NCBI RefSeq assembly: GCF_900078395.1
Contig: NZ_FKLA01000009.1
Location: 634,614 to 698,613, forward strand
Direction of reading: 5' to 3'
DNA length: 64,000 nt
DNA from: Anaerotruncus rubiinfantis
GTDB taxonomy: Bacteria > Bacillota > Clostridia > Oscillospirales > Ruminococcaceae
In this document: positions 1-9,042 of the stretch, one piece after another
How the letters are laid out: every line of letters starts with the position of its first letter
Position numbering within the stretch: position 1 is the stretch's first letter
The notes under the pieces: generated by a model
Database searches by the model: none
What the model was told of the DNA's origin: nothing
Seen by the model: the letters and a program-made list of their open reading frames with translations, nothing else
Program-made: the position numbers and the translations under genes

Positions 1-1
1 T

Positions 2-331
2 TCGGCCTATGCGGCGGCGAAGGGCGGCCTTAAAATGCTGACCCGCAACATCTGCGCGGAATACGGGAACCGGAACATCCAGTGCAACGGCCTGGGCCCC
101 GGATATATTGCAACCACCCAGACCGCGCCGCTGCGCGAGCGGCAGCCGGACGGCAGCCGCCATCCGTTCGACGCGTTCATCATTGCGAAGACGCCGGCCG
201 AACGCTGGGGCACGGTGGATGACCTGACCGGGCCGGCGGTGTTCCTCGCGTCGGAGGCTTCAAATTTTGTCAATGGGCAGATCCTTTATGTGGACGGCGG
301 AATCCTTGCCTATATTGGCAGGCAGCCTTGA
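2..331 (+). CDS. SDR family oxidoreductase, C-terminal part (5' cut by window edge)
   Basis: The reading frame is open from base 2 and ends at TGA 331. The visible 109 residues begin with the short-chain dehydrogenase active site: Tyr3 and Lys7 form YxxxK (SAYAAAKGGL). They continue into the family's NG.GPGYI segment and end with the usual NG..L.VDGG C-terminus. Such enzymes oxidise or reduce sugar-acid hydroxyls with NAD(P); gluconate 5-dehydrogenase and KduD are the usual relatives in loci like this. The Rossmann glycine motif lies outside the window, so the cofactor cannot be judged. It is first in view of a rightward sugar-acid operon, 36 bases ahead of the RraA-family gene. Confidence 0.9.
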   Translation, partial: SAYAAAKGGLKMLTRNICAEYGNRNIQCNGLGPGYIATTQTAPLRERQPDGSRHPFDAFIIAKTPAERWGTVDDLTGPAVFLASEASNFVNGQILYVDGGILAYIGRQP

Positions 332-367
332 ATTGAGCAAATAAATAACAAAAAGGAGATCAAATAC

Positions 368-1093
368 ATGCCTACACCCATGATGAACCTGGAAAACTAT
401 GTTTCTTCGCTTGAAGCACGCGGGGATCTCAAACCGCTGCCCATCAGTGAAGATGAAATGTGCGAACGGTATGAACAACTCTTCACATCGGCAGTGAATG
501 ATGTGCTGCGGGAGGACGGATTGCTCCGGCAGACCCTTTCAAATGAAATTTTGCCTCTGCGGGAGCATATGAAGGTATGCGGTCCGGTTTTCACGATCCG
601 CAGCGCACCTTCGATGGAAGTTTCGATGGAAATGGAGTCACGCGCAGAGATGCTCGAAGCGATCACTCCGGGGTCGGTGGTCGTCTGGGACACCGCAAAG
701 GAAAACTTTGCGGCTCATTGGGGTGAGATGATGACCAAGACCACAAAAAAGCATGGCTGCCGCGGCGCGATTGTGGATGGCGGCGTGCGTGATACCGACC
801 GGGTATTGCAGCAGGACTTCCCGCTTTTTTGCCGCTACCGCAACTCGAACGGTATGCTTGGCCGTACCCGTATCAACGCCTATCAGGTTCCGGTCACGAT
901 CGACGGCGTGGAGATTTTCCCAGGAGATTTTGCTTTCGGGGACATTGACGGCTGCATCATCATTCCACGCGACCGGGCGTATGATGTGCTGCTGCGCGCC
1001 GAAGCAATCCAGCGCAACGAGGAGGATATCAGTCTCTGGATCGATGACGGCGTAACCCCAACCGAAATTGTCGAACGCGGAGGATATTTCTAA
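368..1093 (+). CDS. RraA family protein (HMG/CHA aldolase-like)
   Basis: 241 residues. The family signature G-x-x-G-x-x-x-D-G-x-x-R-D is seen at residues 130-142 (CRGAIVDGGVRD), with the upstream HWGE segment at 117-120 and GDFAFGDIDG at 186-195. Members either bind RNase E (RraA) or act as metal-dependent aldolases or decarboxylases on 4-hydroxy-4-methyl-2-oxoglutarate-like acids. In a sugar-acid operon an aldolase or oxoacid role is more likely, which is an inference. An AAAAGGAG site lies 9-10 bases before ATG 368. The stop codon overlaps the next start (TAATG), so the two are translationally coupled. Confidence 0.85.
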   Translation: MPTPMMNLENYVSSLEARGDLKPLPISEDEMCERYEQLFTSAVNDVLREDGLLRQTLSNEILPLREHMKVCGPVFTIRSAPSMEVSMEMESRAEMLEAITPGSVVVWDTAKENFAAHWGEMMTKTTKKHGCRGAIVDGGVRDTDRVLQQDFPLFCRYRNSNGMLGRTRINAYQVPVTIDGVEIFPGDFAFGDIDGCIIIPRDRAYDVLLRAEAIQRNEEDISLWIDDGVTPTEIVERGGYF

Positions 1094-1479
1094 TGACGGA
1101 AAATTCGGATGTAGGCAAATACATTCCAAAGCAAACGGCATTCGTTGTAGACGCTTCTGACAATGTCGCGGTCGCGCTGGAGGAAATAGAGGCGGGGCTG
1201 GTCACTTTGCGCGGGGAGGCTCCAGCGGGGACAGCGCTCATCGCGCGTGAACCGGTCGGACGTGGATTCAAACTGGCACTTCAGAAGATCCCTGCAGGGG
1301 GGAAAGTCATCAAACATGGCATCCAAATTGCAGTCGCAGTAAAACCGATTCGTGCCGGGGAGTGCGTACACCTGCACAATGTGAAAAGCATGAACGACCT
1401 GCGCGCGCAAAACTATGACCGGCAGACCGCGGAGCCGCACGACCGGCACTACTCGCTGCCGGATCGGGGGATATGTTGA
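1093..1479 (+). CDS. UxaA family dehydratase, N-terminal SAF-domain subunit
   Basis: 128 residues resembling the small SAF domain of altronate/galactarate dehydratases, including the G.KV..GI.IA.AV..I..GE.VH.HN stretch near residues 75-110. In many Firmicutes this domain is a separate polypeptide that pairs with the large catalytic subunit encoded next door. The start ATG overlaps the RraA stop, and its own TGA (1477-1479) directly abuts the next ATG (1480), so the two halves are probably made in equal amounts. Substrate is not determined; a 4- to 6-carbon sugar acid is likely from context. Confidence 0.82.
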   Translation: MTENSDVGKYIPKQTAFVVDASDNVAVALEEIEAGLVTLRGEAPAGTALIAREPVGRGFKLALQKIPAGGKVIKHGIQIAVAVKPIRAGECVHLHNVKSMNDLRAQNYDRQTAEPHDRHYSLPDRGIC

Positions 1480-2694
1480 ATGGATAATTTCGTTTGTCAG
1501 GGCTATCTGCGCCCGGACGACAGCAAAGGAATCCGTAATCGGCTGCTCGTCCTATATACGGTGGACTGTGCCTCCTTTGTGGCGCAGCGGGTCGCGGAGC
1601 ATTTTCGTTCCCTTGGAGAGCAAGTGGACCTTGTTGGAGCGCGTATCTGTTATGATAACCAGACAATGATTGACCGCCTGCTTGCATTTACAGCACACCC
1701 AAATGTGGGGGCGGTGCTGGTTGTGGGCATGGGCTGTGAATTCACCCAGGCAAAACGCATCTATGCTTTTGCGTTGGATACCGGCAGGCCCGCCGCGTAT
1801 TTTCTTGTGCAGGAGCAGGGAGGGACCCGTAAAGGAATCCGTTATGGGATCGCGGCAGCCGCACGGCTGATCGATGAGATGAGGAGCAATGAGGAACGGG
1901 TGGATTTTTACCTTTCCGACCTCACGGTGGGGCTCGAATGTGGAGGGTCGGACTTCACCTCCGGCCTCACGGCAAATACTGTGTTGGGAAATTTAGCGGA
2001 CAGGATCGTCTCCGCGGGTGGAACGGCAGTCTTTGAGGAGCCCGGGGAGATGCTCGGCCTGCGGGATTGCCTAGTGGGCCGTGCGGCGACCCCGGCAGCA
2101 GCCCAAGAAATCGGTGCGCTGTATGAAAAGATCCTCGCATACGGGAAGGCAAGCGGGATGTATCACATCTCCCCCGGAAATTTCCAGGGTGGGCTTTCGA
2201 CCATCGAAGAGAAGAGCATCGGTTCGGTGGCCAAGAGCGGGACAGCCCCCATCCAGGGTGTGCTGAAGATCGCACAACGCCCGCCACATCCTGGGCTTTG
2301 GATCCTTGACCGTCTGCAGGACTGGAACATGTCGTTTGGCGCGACGGTTGCGGCGGATGCTGGAGCGCTCATGGAGCTTGCAACGCTCGGCTGTCAGGTG
2401 TGCTTTTTGAGCACCGGCCGGGGACATGTGATAGGAACGCCCGTCGCACCAACCATTAAGCTGACCGGGAATCAGGAAACCTATGCCCGGATGGAGGACG
2501 ATCTGGATTTCGACGCCTCCGGATTGCTAGGCGGTGAAAAAAGCAAAACGGGACTTACACAAGAACTCTATCTGTATTTACAGAAGATCTGTGCTGGGGC
2601 ACCTGTCAAGGCAGAGATTCTCGGCCACTGCGAATATGAGATGCTTCCAACCTTTCAAAGAGCCTGCGGGAAAGCCGCCAGTTGTACGAGGTGA
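1480..2694 (+). CDS. UxaA family dehydratase, large catalytic subunit
   Basis: 404 residues matching the C-terminal catalytic part of altronate/D-galactarate dehydratase (UxaA/GarD family, metal-dependent loss of water from aldonates or aldarates). Recognisable blocks are VGMGCE (about residue 84), the E.KSIG...KSG..P.QGVL segment near 246-266, and GCQVCFLSTGRGHVIGTP near 305, which is the family's TGRG signature. It has no fused SAF domain; that is the preceding gene. A GAGGTGAGG stretch after its stop may serve nothing, because the next gene has its own AGGAGG site. Confidence 0.85.
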   Translation: MDNFVCQGYLRPDDSKGIRNRLLVLYTVDCASFVAQRVAEHFRSLGEQVDLVGARICYDNQTMIDRLLAFTAHPNVGAVLVVGMGCEFTQAKRIYAFALDTGRPAAYFLVQEQGGTRKGIRYGIAAAARLIDEMRSNEERVDFYLSDLTVGLECGGSDFTSGLTANTVLGNLADRIVSAGGTAVFEEPGEMLGLRDCLVGRAATPAAAQEIGALYEKILAYGKASGMYHISPGNFQGGLSTIEEKSIGSVAKSGTAPIQGVLKIAQRPPHPGLWILDRLQDWNMSFGATVAADAGALMELATLGCQVCFLSTGRGHVIGTPVAPTIKLTGNQETYARMEDDLDFDASGLLGGEKSKTGLTQELYLYLQKICAGAPVKAEILGHCEYEMLPTFQRACGKAASCTR

Positions 2695-2741
2695 GGAACT
2701 TTATACTGGAAATCACATGAAACGATAGGAGGAATTATGTA

Positions 2742-3818
2742 ATGAAAGCAAACTTTACAAAGAAATTGTTCGCGTGTATCCTTTCCGGGGCACTGCTGAT
2801 CTCAGCGGCAGGCTGTTCCGCATCCCAATCCGCACAGAGCGCCGCTCCAGCATCCCTTGCAAGCGCGGCGGATGCGTCAGAGTCCGCTCCCGCCGGGGAA
2901 GAAAATCCGTATGTCCTCATCAAGATGGCGCAGAAGAGCAGCGCAAAAAGCGCGAACGGCGAAGCGATCCAAATCTGGTGCGACCTTGTGAACGAAGCCG
3001 GCGTCAATATCGAGATGCAATTCTTCCCGGATTCCCAGCTCGGTACAGAGCAGGAGATGGTGGAACAGATCCTCATGGGCGAACCGTTGATCCTCTATAC
3101 CGACCCGACGCTGGCTTCCAATTATGCACCGCAGCTTGCACTGCTCAACGGCCCATATTTTGTTGCACAGCTGGAGGACTTTCTACTGGTTAACGAGACC
3201 GAATGGTTCCAGCAACAGCTGAAAGAACTTGAGGACAAGGGGATCAAATGTGTCAATTCCCGATTTCTGTTTGGGCAGCGGCACATGCTCGCGCGCAAAC
3301 CGGTACGTACTCCGGAGGATCTTGCTGGTGTCAAGATTCGCAGCCAGCCCAGCGATGTGAGTATTGCGGTTGTGGAGGCAATGGGGGCAACTGCGGTCCC
3401 GTTACCGTTCGCTGAAATCTATGAGGCGCTCGCATCCGGTGTGATCGATGGTGAGGAAAACCCGCTCGCCACCATCTATACCAATAAGCATCATGAGACA
3501 GCAAAAGTGGTCTCGTTGACAGGCCATATGTCTACCCTTTCGATGTTCCTGATGAATAATGATCTCTTCAACTCGCTCACCGAAGCGCAGCAGAAGGCGA
3601 TCATTGACTGTGGCAACCAGGCTGCGGATGCCTTCAACAACGAGATCAATCCCCGGTATACCGAAGAGGCTCTCAGTCAGTTTGCGTCGGAGGGCGTGAC
3701 CATCGTGGACGATGTGGATATTGCCGCATTTCAGGAAGCAACCCGCAAGGTATATGAACAAATTGATACCTGGGGCGCTTACGATACGATCCAGAGCCAG
3801 TTGGAAGCTTTGAAATAG
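2742..3818 (+). CDS. TRAP transporter solute-binding lipoprotein (DctP family)
   Basis: 358 residues. An N-terminal lipoprotein signal (basic start, hydrophobic core, then AAGC at about residues 22-25) is followed by an Ala/Ser-rich linker typical of Clostridia lipoproteins. The mature part carries the DctP signature: FFPDSQLGTE, then R.P.DLAGVKIRSQPSDV with the substrate-carboxylate Arg, then the A.GVIDG.ENPLATI block. It binds an organic or sugar acid outside the membrane and hands it to the QM permease encoded next. AGGAGG precedes ATG 2742. It is the first of two TRAP systems in this locus. Confidence 0.92.
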   Translation: MKANFTKKLFACILSGALLISAAGCSASQSAQSAAPASLASAADASESAPAGEENPYVLIKMAQKSSAKSANGEAIQIWCDLVNEAGVNIEMQFFPDSQLGTEQEMVEQILMGEPLILYTDPTLASNYAPQLALLNGPYFVAQLEDFLLVNETEWFQQQLKELEDKGIKCVNSRFLFGQRHMLARKPVRTPEDLAGVKIRSQPSDVSIAVVEAMGATAVPLPFAEIYEALASGVIDGEENPLATIYTNKHHETAKVVSLTGHMSTLSMFLMNNDLFNSLTEAQQKAIIDCGNQAADAFNNEINPRYTEEALSQFASEGVTIVDDVDIAAFQEATRKVYEQIDTWGAYDTIQSQLEALK

Positions 3819-3848
3819 CAGAGCCGATGGTCTGACATCCCACCGAGC

Positions 3849-3866
3849 CCCGGCTTTTGGGCCGGG
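3849..3866 (+). promoter_or_regulatory. Intercistronic GC hairpin between DctP and DctQ
   Basis: CCCGGC, a 6-base loop TTTTGG, then GCCGGG. It lies 31 bases after the dctP-like stop and about 20 bases before the dctQ-like ribosome site, with no T-run. Hairpins here in TRAP operons commonly stabilise or partly end the binding-protein message, giving more P than QM. The second TRAP operon has a stronger hairpin at the same place (12816-12845). Confidence 0.45.
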
Positions 3867-3893
3867 CCCGGCATTAGTGGAAGGAGAATCAAA

Positions 3894-4403
3894 TTGCGTA
3901 TCTTTTATAGGATCGTTGACGTAATGATGGAGATCATTGATGTCATCATAGCCGCGCTGGTTGCCGCCATCATCCTGGTGACAATCGCGACAGTATTCTT
4001 TAGGTATGTGATCCAACAACCGATCGGTTGGTCGGAGGAACTAAGCCTGGCTGGCTTTGCATGGTTCACTTTTTTGGGTGCGGGCTCAGCAATCCGTAAA
4101 AAAACGGTAGTCAGCCTAGATTTTTTCTATGACATGTTCAACCGTCCGCTGAAAAAAACCGTCAAACTTATCACAACAGTCATCTGTATTGCTGCTTACC
4201 TAATGGTAATCTGGCTCGGTTTTCAAATGTCCTTGAAAGGGATGCTCTCAACTACACCATATTTGAAAGTCTCCTATTTCTATATCTATCTTTCGATTCC
4301 AATTGGAGGGGTTTTCTCAATCCTCGCGCTACTGGCTAACCTGATGGACGTATTGACAGGCCGGGATGTCGTGGAGGACAAACCGGCTGGGAAAGGAACG
4401 TAA
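3894..4403 (+). CDS. TRAP transporter small permease subunit (DctQ family)
   Basis: 169 residues with four predicted membrane segments. It carries the family motifs RYVIQQPIGWSEELSL (about residues 39-54) and AWFTFLGAGSAIRKKTVVSLDFF. The start is TTG 3894, preceded by AAGGAG (spacing 7). The end overlaps an upstream in-frame ATG of the DctM frame, but the real DctM start is later. DctQ bridges the binding protein and DctM in Na+-driven uptake. Confidence 0.88.
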   Translation: MRIFYRIVDVMMEIIDVIIAALVAAIILVTIATVFFRYVIQQPIGWSEELSLAGFAWFTFLGAGSAIRKKTVVSLDFFYDMFNRPLKKTVKLITTVICIAAYLMVIWLGFQMSLKGMLSTTPYLKVSYFYIYLSIPIGGVFSILALLANLMDVLTGRDVVEDKPAGKGT

Positions 4404-4443
4404 CACTGATGCGAATAGAATCACAGAATTGGAGGGAATGCGC

Positions 4444-5733
4444 ATGCTGGTGACAGTTGTAATCCTGCTGATGGTGGCGCTTTTTATTCTGAATGTCCCC
4501 ATTTATATCTCAATGCTTTGTGCAAGCATCCTTTATTTTTCAATCAATGATGCCAACATGCTTATCATGGTGCAGAAGATGCTCAGTGGGGTACAGCGCA
4601 CCTCCCTTTTGGCAATTCCCTTTTTCATCATGGCGGGTGTCTGCATGAACTATACTGGAATCACCAGAAGGATGATGATCTTTGCGGAAAAACTGACAGG
4701 GCATCTGCCGGGTGGACTCGGGCAGGTGAACATCGTCCTCAGCACTCTGATGGGTGGACTTTCCGGTTCATGCGTCGCAGATGCGGCAATGCAGTCAAAG
4801 ATCCTTTATCCAGAGATGATCAAACGCAATTACGGTGAGGGCTTTTCGGCCGCGGTGACTGCGGCGTCAGCACTGATCACTCCGATTATCCCACCCGGTC
4901 TTTCGCTGATTACTTTCAGCCTGGTAGCGAACGTTTCAGTTGGTCGTATGTTTGTGGCGGGGATCATTCCGGGCGCGATCATGTGTGTGACACAAATGTT
5001 GATAGTACATTTCGTATCGAAAAAGCGAGGCTATAAGCCTTTTTTAGAAAAGCGGGCCACTGTGCGGGAAATCGCAGCCTCAGGTAAGACTGCGATCCTA
5101 GCGCTGCTTATGCCAGTAATCATCATCGCAGGAATCCGTTCCGGCATATTCACTGCTGCGGAAACAGGGGCGATCTGCGTACTATACGCGGTGCTGATCG
5201 GCGCGATTGCTTATAAGGAATTTCATTGGGAGCACTTGCTGATGGCACTCAAGGAAACCGCGGTGCTGTCACTTTCGGTACTGCTTATCTTCAGTGCTGC
5301 ACAGGGATTCGCCTGGATGATTGCAAATGAACGGGTTGCGGCGTCAATGTCGCAATTTGTGCTGGGGATTGTGAGTGAACCGTGGCAATTCATGATGATC
5401 ATTGTATTTTTGCTCATTATAATCGGAATGTTCATGGAGGGCGGCGCGATAACCATTATGCTGGTTCCACTACTAGTGCCGATCATTGAGGCACTCGGCA
5501 TCGATATGATCTATTTTGGCATCATCTATGTTGTAGCCATAGTATTTGGAACAATTACTCCGCCGGTTGGGACAGTCATGTACACTGTTTGCAATATCAC
5601 CGGTGTCAAAAGTCGTCAGTTTATGAAGGATGTCATTCCCTTTTATCTAGGATTTGCAGTCGATTTTCTGATTTTTATCTTTATGCCGGACATGATCGTC
5701 TGGCTGCCGAATCTGATTTACGGGGTGGCTTAA
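4444..5733 (+). CDS. TRAP transporter large permease subunit (DctM family)
   Basis: 429 residues and about 12 membrane segments, the normal DctM length. Typical blocks are VQRTSLLAIPFFIMAGVCMN, GLGQVNIVLSTLMGGLSGSCVADAA and FGTITPPVGTVMYTV. The frame is open from 4366, but GGAGGG at 4431-4436 sits 7 bases before ATG 4444, which gives the standard MLVTVVILLM start, so 4444 is chosen. DctM carries the ion-coupled translocation path. Confidence 0.92.
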   Translation: MLVTVVILLMVALFILNVPIYISMLCASILYFSINDANMLIMVQKMLSGVQRTSLLAIPFFIMAGVCMNYTGITRRMMIFAEKLTGHLPGGLGQVNIVLSTLMGGLSGSCVADAAMQSKILYPEMIKRNYGEGFSAAVTAASALITPIIPPGLSLITFSLVANVSVGRMFVAGIIPGAIMCVTQMLIVHFVSKKRGYKPFLEKRATVREIAASGKTAILALLMPVIIIAGIRSGIFTAAETGAICVLYAVLIGAIAYKEFHWEHLLMALKETAVLSLSVLLIFSAAQGFAWMIANERVAASMSQFVLGIVSEPWQFMMIIVFLLIIIGMFMEGGAITIMLVPLLVPIIEALGIDMIYFGIIYVVAIVFGTITPPVGTVMYTVCNITGVKSRQFMKDVIPFYLGFAVDFLIFIFMPDMIVWLPNLIYGVA

Positions 5734-5734
5734 G

Positions 5735-6745
5735 ATGGAACGGGGAAAGAAACCGTATAAGGTCCTGGTGACCCGGCATGTGCTCAGTTCCTGCATGGAT
5801 TTTTTAAGCGAGCAGGGATATGAGGTGATCCATACAAACGATATTTCGGAGGAACACATCTGTTCGATTGTGAGTGATGTGGACGCGATCCTCTCCCGCG
5901 AGCTGAAAACGACCCGCAGGATCCTCGACGCCGCGCCAAAGCTCAAGATCATCGCGCGGTTCGGGGTCGGCACCGACATGATCGATATGTCCTATGCCAC
6001 TGAAAGAGGTGTATGGGTTGGTGTTACACCGCTCGCAAGCCCCAGAAGTGTTGCGGAACATACAATGGCACTGTTGCTTGCCTGTGCCAAGTTGATTGTT
6101 CCAACCGCAAACCAGGTAAAACAGGACAACTGGCTTTACCGCAACACGGTGATGGGCTGCGACCTCGAAGGTAAGACGATTGGCCTCGTGGGGCTTGGGA
6201 AGATCGGACGGCTGGTGGCAAAAATGGTGCGGGGCTTCGACATGCGGGTGGTGGCATACGACGTCTACCTGCCCGCATCGGAGGCGCCAGACGGCGTCGT
6301 GTTGCTACCCACGCTAAAAGCGCTTCTGGAGCAGTCGGATTTCGTTTCTCTGCACTGTCCCGCGACTGCGGAGACCGAAGGGTTGATCGACCGTACAGCG
6401 ATCGCTCAGATGAAACCGGGCGCAATTCTGGTGAACTCCTCGCGCGGAGCATTGGTGGATGAGCAGGCGCTCTATGAGGCTCTGGTTTCGGGGCATCTGC
6501 GTGCGGCTGGGCTGGATGTATCACAGACCGAGCCGCCGATCCCTGATAATCCGCTGCTGAAACTTGATAACCTGATCCTGACGCCCCACATGGCGGCCGT
6601 CACAGATGAGGCGATGTATCGGATGGGAATGCACGCGGCACTCTGTATTGACGATGTGCTGCGCGGAAAGCCTCCGCGCTGGCCCGCGAACAATCCCCAA
6701 ATTAACCGGCCAGACGAATCGGCCCAAAAGGAGGCTGCGAAATGA
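5735..6745 (+). CDS. D-isomer-specific 2-hydroxyacid dehydrogenase (NAD-binding)
   Basis: 336 residues. The Rossmann loop GLVGLGKIG lies near 151-159. The catalytic set is present: Arg in NSSRGALVDEQAL (about 236), Glu in the Q.EPPIPDNPL segment, and His in LTPHMAAVT (about 287). This is the SerA/hydroxypyruvate-reductase superfamily; it interconverts a D-2-hydroxyacid and a 2-oxoacid. In this operon it could be the dehydrogenase producing or removing a 2-oxo sugar acid. It starts one base after the DctM stop, and its stop overlaps the next start (ATGA). Confidence 0.88.
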   Translation: MERGKKPYKVLVTRHVLSSCMDFLSEQGYEVIHTNDISEEHICSIVSDVDAILSRELKTTRRILDAAPKLKIIARFGVGTDMIDMSYATERGVWVGVTPLASPRSVAEHTMALLLACAKLIVPTANQVKQDNWLYRNTVMGCDLEGKTIGLVGLGKIGRLVAKMVRGFDMRVVAYDVYLPASEAPDGVVLLPTLKALLEQSDFVSLHCPATAETEGLIDRTAIAQMKPGAILVNSSRGALVDEQALYEALVSGHLRAAGLDVSQTEPPIPDNPLLKLDNLILTPHMAAVTDEAMYRMGMHAALCIDDVLRGKPPRWPANNPQINRPDESAQKEAAK

Positions 6746-7704
6746 TCCTTACAGATTACTTTGAAAGTACACCCAGCCTGCAATGGCGGTTGGCCAAGCA
6801 GATGGGGGTAAACCACGCCGTGTGGCGGCTGCCGGATGATCCGGATTTTGATGTAACCGATTTTTCCGCTTGGCAGGCGATCTATGCGCAGTTCCAGGCA
6901 TACGGCATCAAGCCGGTCGTTCTCGAACCGATACCGAACTGCATCCATGACCATATCAAAAGCGGCGACGAACAGCGAGATATCTGCATCGAGCGATTCC
7001 TTAAAATGCTGCCGATCATGGATCGGTTGGATGTGAGGACCATCTGTGCCAATTTTATGGCGAAAGTGGGCTGGTATCGGACCAGCAGCGTAATTGAAGA
7101 GCGCGGAGGAGCCCGTGTGACCGGATTTGATATCGATCAAATGAATATCGATCCCGCGCTTAAGATCAACGAAGAAAAGCTGTGGGAGAACCTAACCTGC
7201 TTTTTGCAGGCTGCAGTTCCGGCTGCAGAAAAATATGGGATCCGGCTGGCGCTGCATCCGGACGACCCGCCGATCCCCAAGCTGCGCAACGTATCCCATA
7301 TCCTAACCAGCAAAGATGCTCTGCAGCGTGCGGTAAACCTCGTGCCGAGCGAGAATGTGGGAATCGCCCTGTGTCAAGGTTGCTATTGCGCAATGGGCGA
7401 AGATCTCGAATCGGTGATTCGTACTTTCGGCAAACAGCAGAAAATCTTTTTTGTACACTTCCGGGACGTTGCGGGTCAGAAGGAACATTTCCATGAAACG
7501 TTCCATGATAACGGCCCTACCGATATGTCTGCAATCATTCGTCTGTACCAGCAGATGGGATATCGTGGACCAATTCGGGTGGACCATGTCCCAACGATGG
7601 CTGGAGAGGAAAATCAGAAGCCCGGTTACGAATTATCCGGAAGGCTTTTCGCCATCGGCTATCTCAAAGGGATTCTGGACGCGGTGGGATATGATTATAT
7701 TTGA
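6742..7704 (+). CDS. Mannonate dehydratase-like protein (UxuA family TIM barrel)
   Basis: 320 residues, somewhat shorter than UxuA (350-400). UxuA-like metal and active-site blocks are visible: HPDDPP at 172-177, CQGC at 211-214, FVHFRDV at 237-243 and DHVPTMAGE at 281-289. UxuA removes water from D-mannonate to give 2-keto-3-deoxygluconate. Here the order of ligands is kept but loops are shorter, so a different aldonate is possible. ATGA overlap with the dehydrogenase gene; it is the last gene of the rightward operon. Confidence 0.82.
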   Translation: MILTDYFESTPSLQWRLAKQMGVNHAVWRLPDDPDFDVTDFSAWQAIYAQFQAYGIKPVVLEPIPNCIHDHIKSGDEQRDICIERFLKMLPIMDRLDVRTICANFMAKVGWYRTSSVIEERGGARVTGFDIDQMNIDPALKINEEKLWENLTCFLQAAVPAAEKYGIRLALHPDDPPIPKLRNVSHILTSKDALQRAVNLVPSENVGIALCQGCYCAMGEDLESVIRTFGKQQKIFFVHFRDVAGQKEHFHETFHDNGPTDMSAIIRLYQQMGYRGPIRVDHVPTMAGEENQKPGYELSGRLFAIGYLKGILDAVGYDYI

Positions 7705-8144
7705 CCATGGCTATAGTAAGATGAAAGGAGTCCAAATAGAAGTGGATGACGGTAAGCATCTTGGAAGAGATATGAGATTGGAACTGGGAAAACGGATAGA
7801 TATAGGAGCGGCTCAGATTGCATAATTATTTCCAGGAAACGGCGTAACTCGCTGACGATGCCGTTTCTCCATATTGTAAGTCATTTTGCAAAAATTGAGA
7901 AATATCGCTAATCGCTTTCCTTGTGTTATTTGGGATAGGGGAGTCGACTTGTCCGAATCCAATTTTGACAATAAAGGAAGCCCTTTCCAGCGTAAAGCTG
8001 GAAAGGGCTGAATTACAAAGCTTTAAAGGCTATTGCGGGTCTGGAACGGCATAAACAAGGGATTATCCGTGTATACCGAACGAGTATATATGATTCCTTA
8101 GGCGGTCAGCTCCCCGTTAAACGGCTAACATACTACCAGAATTC
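7705..8144. other. Convergent intergenic region with a perfect hairpin
   Basis: I see no convincing gene in these 440 bases between the rightward operon and the leftward DeoR gene. A perfect 13-bp inverted repeat with a 5-base loop lies at 7979-8009 (AGCCCTTTCCAGC and its complement). Neither flank has a clear T-run, so it may be an RNA-stabilising hairpin or a weak terminator for both converging units. A looser repeat, GAAACGGC/GCCGTTTC, brackets 7835-7867. Confidence 0.5.
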
Positions 8145-8933
8145 TTAATCATACGGTTTTTCAGCAATGATCAGATCGGCGCCCGCTTCACCCAGAGCCC
8201 TGCGGATTTCCGGGGTTGCGCCGTCGTCCATAATTACGACGTTAAACTGGGAGAAACGCGCAAAAGTGAAAAGCTCGTTCACACAGAGCTTTGAAGAGTC
8301 AGCGACCAGCACCGCGTGATTGGAGATCGCGATGATCTTCTTTTTGATATTTGCTTCAAACTGATTGGCGCTGGTGCAGTTCCCGCGCACAGAAAGGCCA
8401 GTGGTGCCGAGAAACGCAATATCCACATTAAGGTCATCCAGCTGCGCTTCCACCGTGGGGCCGATCATGCTCATGGACTTTGGAAGGATCTGCCCACCGA
8501 GCACAATGACGGTCCAATTGTCCCGTTCGGCGCACTCCCGCGCAATGTCCAGGGAGTTTGTGATAATCGTCAGGCCTTCCACCTTCTCAAGGAAGCGGAT
8601 GATCGACCAGGTGGTCGATCCCGCATCAAGGAAAATGCGCATACCCGCAGTGACGAGCTTTGCAGCCGCGGCGCCGATGCAGGTTTTCTCCTTGAGATTT
8701 GAAAATTTGCGTTGCTGCACCGGCGAAATATTTTTCATCATCCGCTGCAGCTCCTGGGTCGCAATGGCGCCGCCGTAATTTTTTTCGATAAAGCCCTCTT
8801 TTTCAAGCTTGGCAAAATCCCGGCGGATGGTTTCTTCCGAAACCCCGAACTGTTTTGCGAGATCCTCCGCTTTTGCACTGCCATTCTCGAGAATCTGCTC
8901 CCGAATTATATTTCTGCGCTGCGCTGCTATCAT
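8145..8933 (-). CDS. DeoR family transcriptional repressor
   Basis: 262 residues. The N-terminal winged helix-turn-helix (residues 1-57) has the DeoR core QFGVSEETIRRDFAKLEKEG. It is followed by the DeoR C-terminal phosphosugar sensor domain, with FLDAGSTT and the G..D.AF.GTTGLS-type block. The frame is open to 9065, but AGGAG is 7 bases before ATG 8933, and a clean sigma-A promoter lies at 9000-9028, so 8933 is chosen. It sits last in the leftward sugar-acid operon with its own promoter; control of that operon by a phosphorylated sugar acid is a natural inference. Confidence 0.9.
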   Translation of the reverse strand: MIAAQRRNIIREQILENGSAKAEDLAKQFGVSEETIRRDFAKLEKEGFIEKNYGGAIATQELQRMMKNISPVQQRKFSNLKEKTCIGAAAAKLVTAGMRIFLDAGSTTWSIIRFLEKVEGLTIITNSLDIARECAERDNWTVIVLGGQILPKSMSMIGPTVEAQLDDLNVDIAFLGTTGLSVRGNCTSANQFEANIKKKIIAISNHAVLVADSSKLCVNELFTFARFSQFNVVIMDDGATPEIRRALGEAGADLIIAEKPYD

Positions 8934-8999
8934 GCTTGATCTCCTGCTGTTTCCCGTGACTTTTCCCATGCTGTTCACCCCGGTATGACCTATTGTTTT

Positions 9000-9028
9000 A
9001 TTATATCGGTTCCTGATGGAAATTTCAA
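9000..9028 (-). promoter_or_regulatory. Sigma-A promoter for the DeoR gene
   Basis: Read on the minus strand: TTGAAA (9028-9023), exactly 17 bases, then TATAAT (9005-9000). It starts transcription about 60 bases ahead of the DeoR start and overlaps the end of the upstream gene's spacer, so the repressor can be made independently of the operon. Confidence 0.8.
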
Positions 9029-9042
9029 GGATTTCCGGAGAA

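Noticed and set aside
7451..7825. 124-codon frame overlapping the end of the UxuA-like gene
   Set aside because: Out of frame with the real gene and no homology-like pattern; the tail lies in spacer.
7979..8009. Perfect hairpin called as a terminator
   Set aside because: No T-run on either side; kept only as a hairpin of uncertain role.
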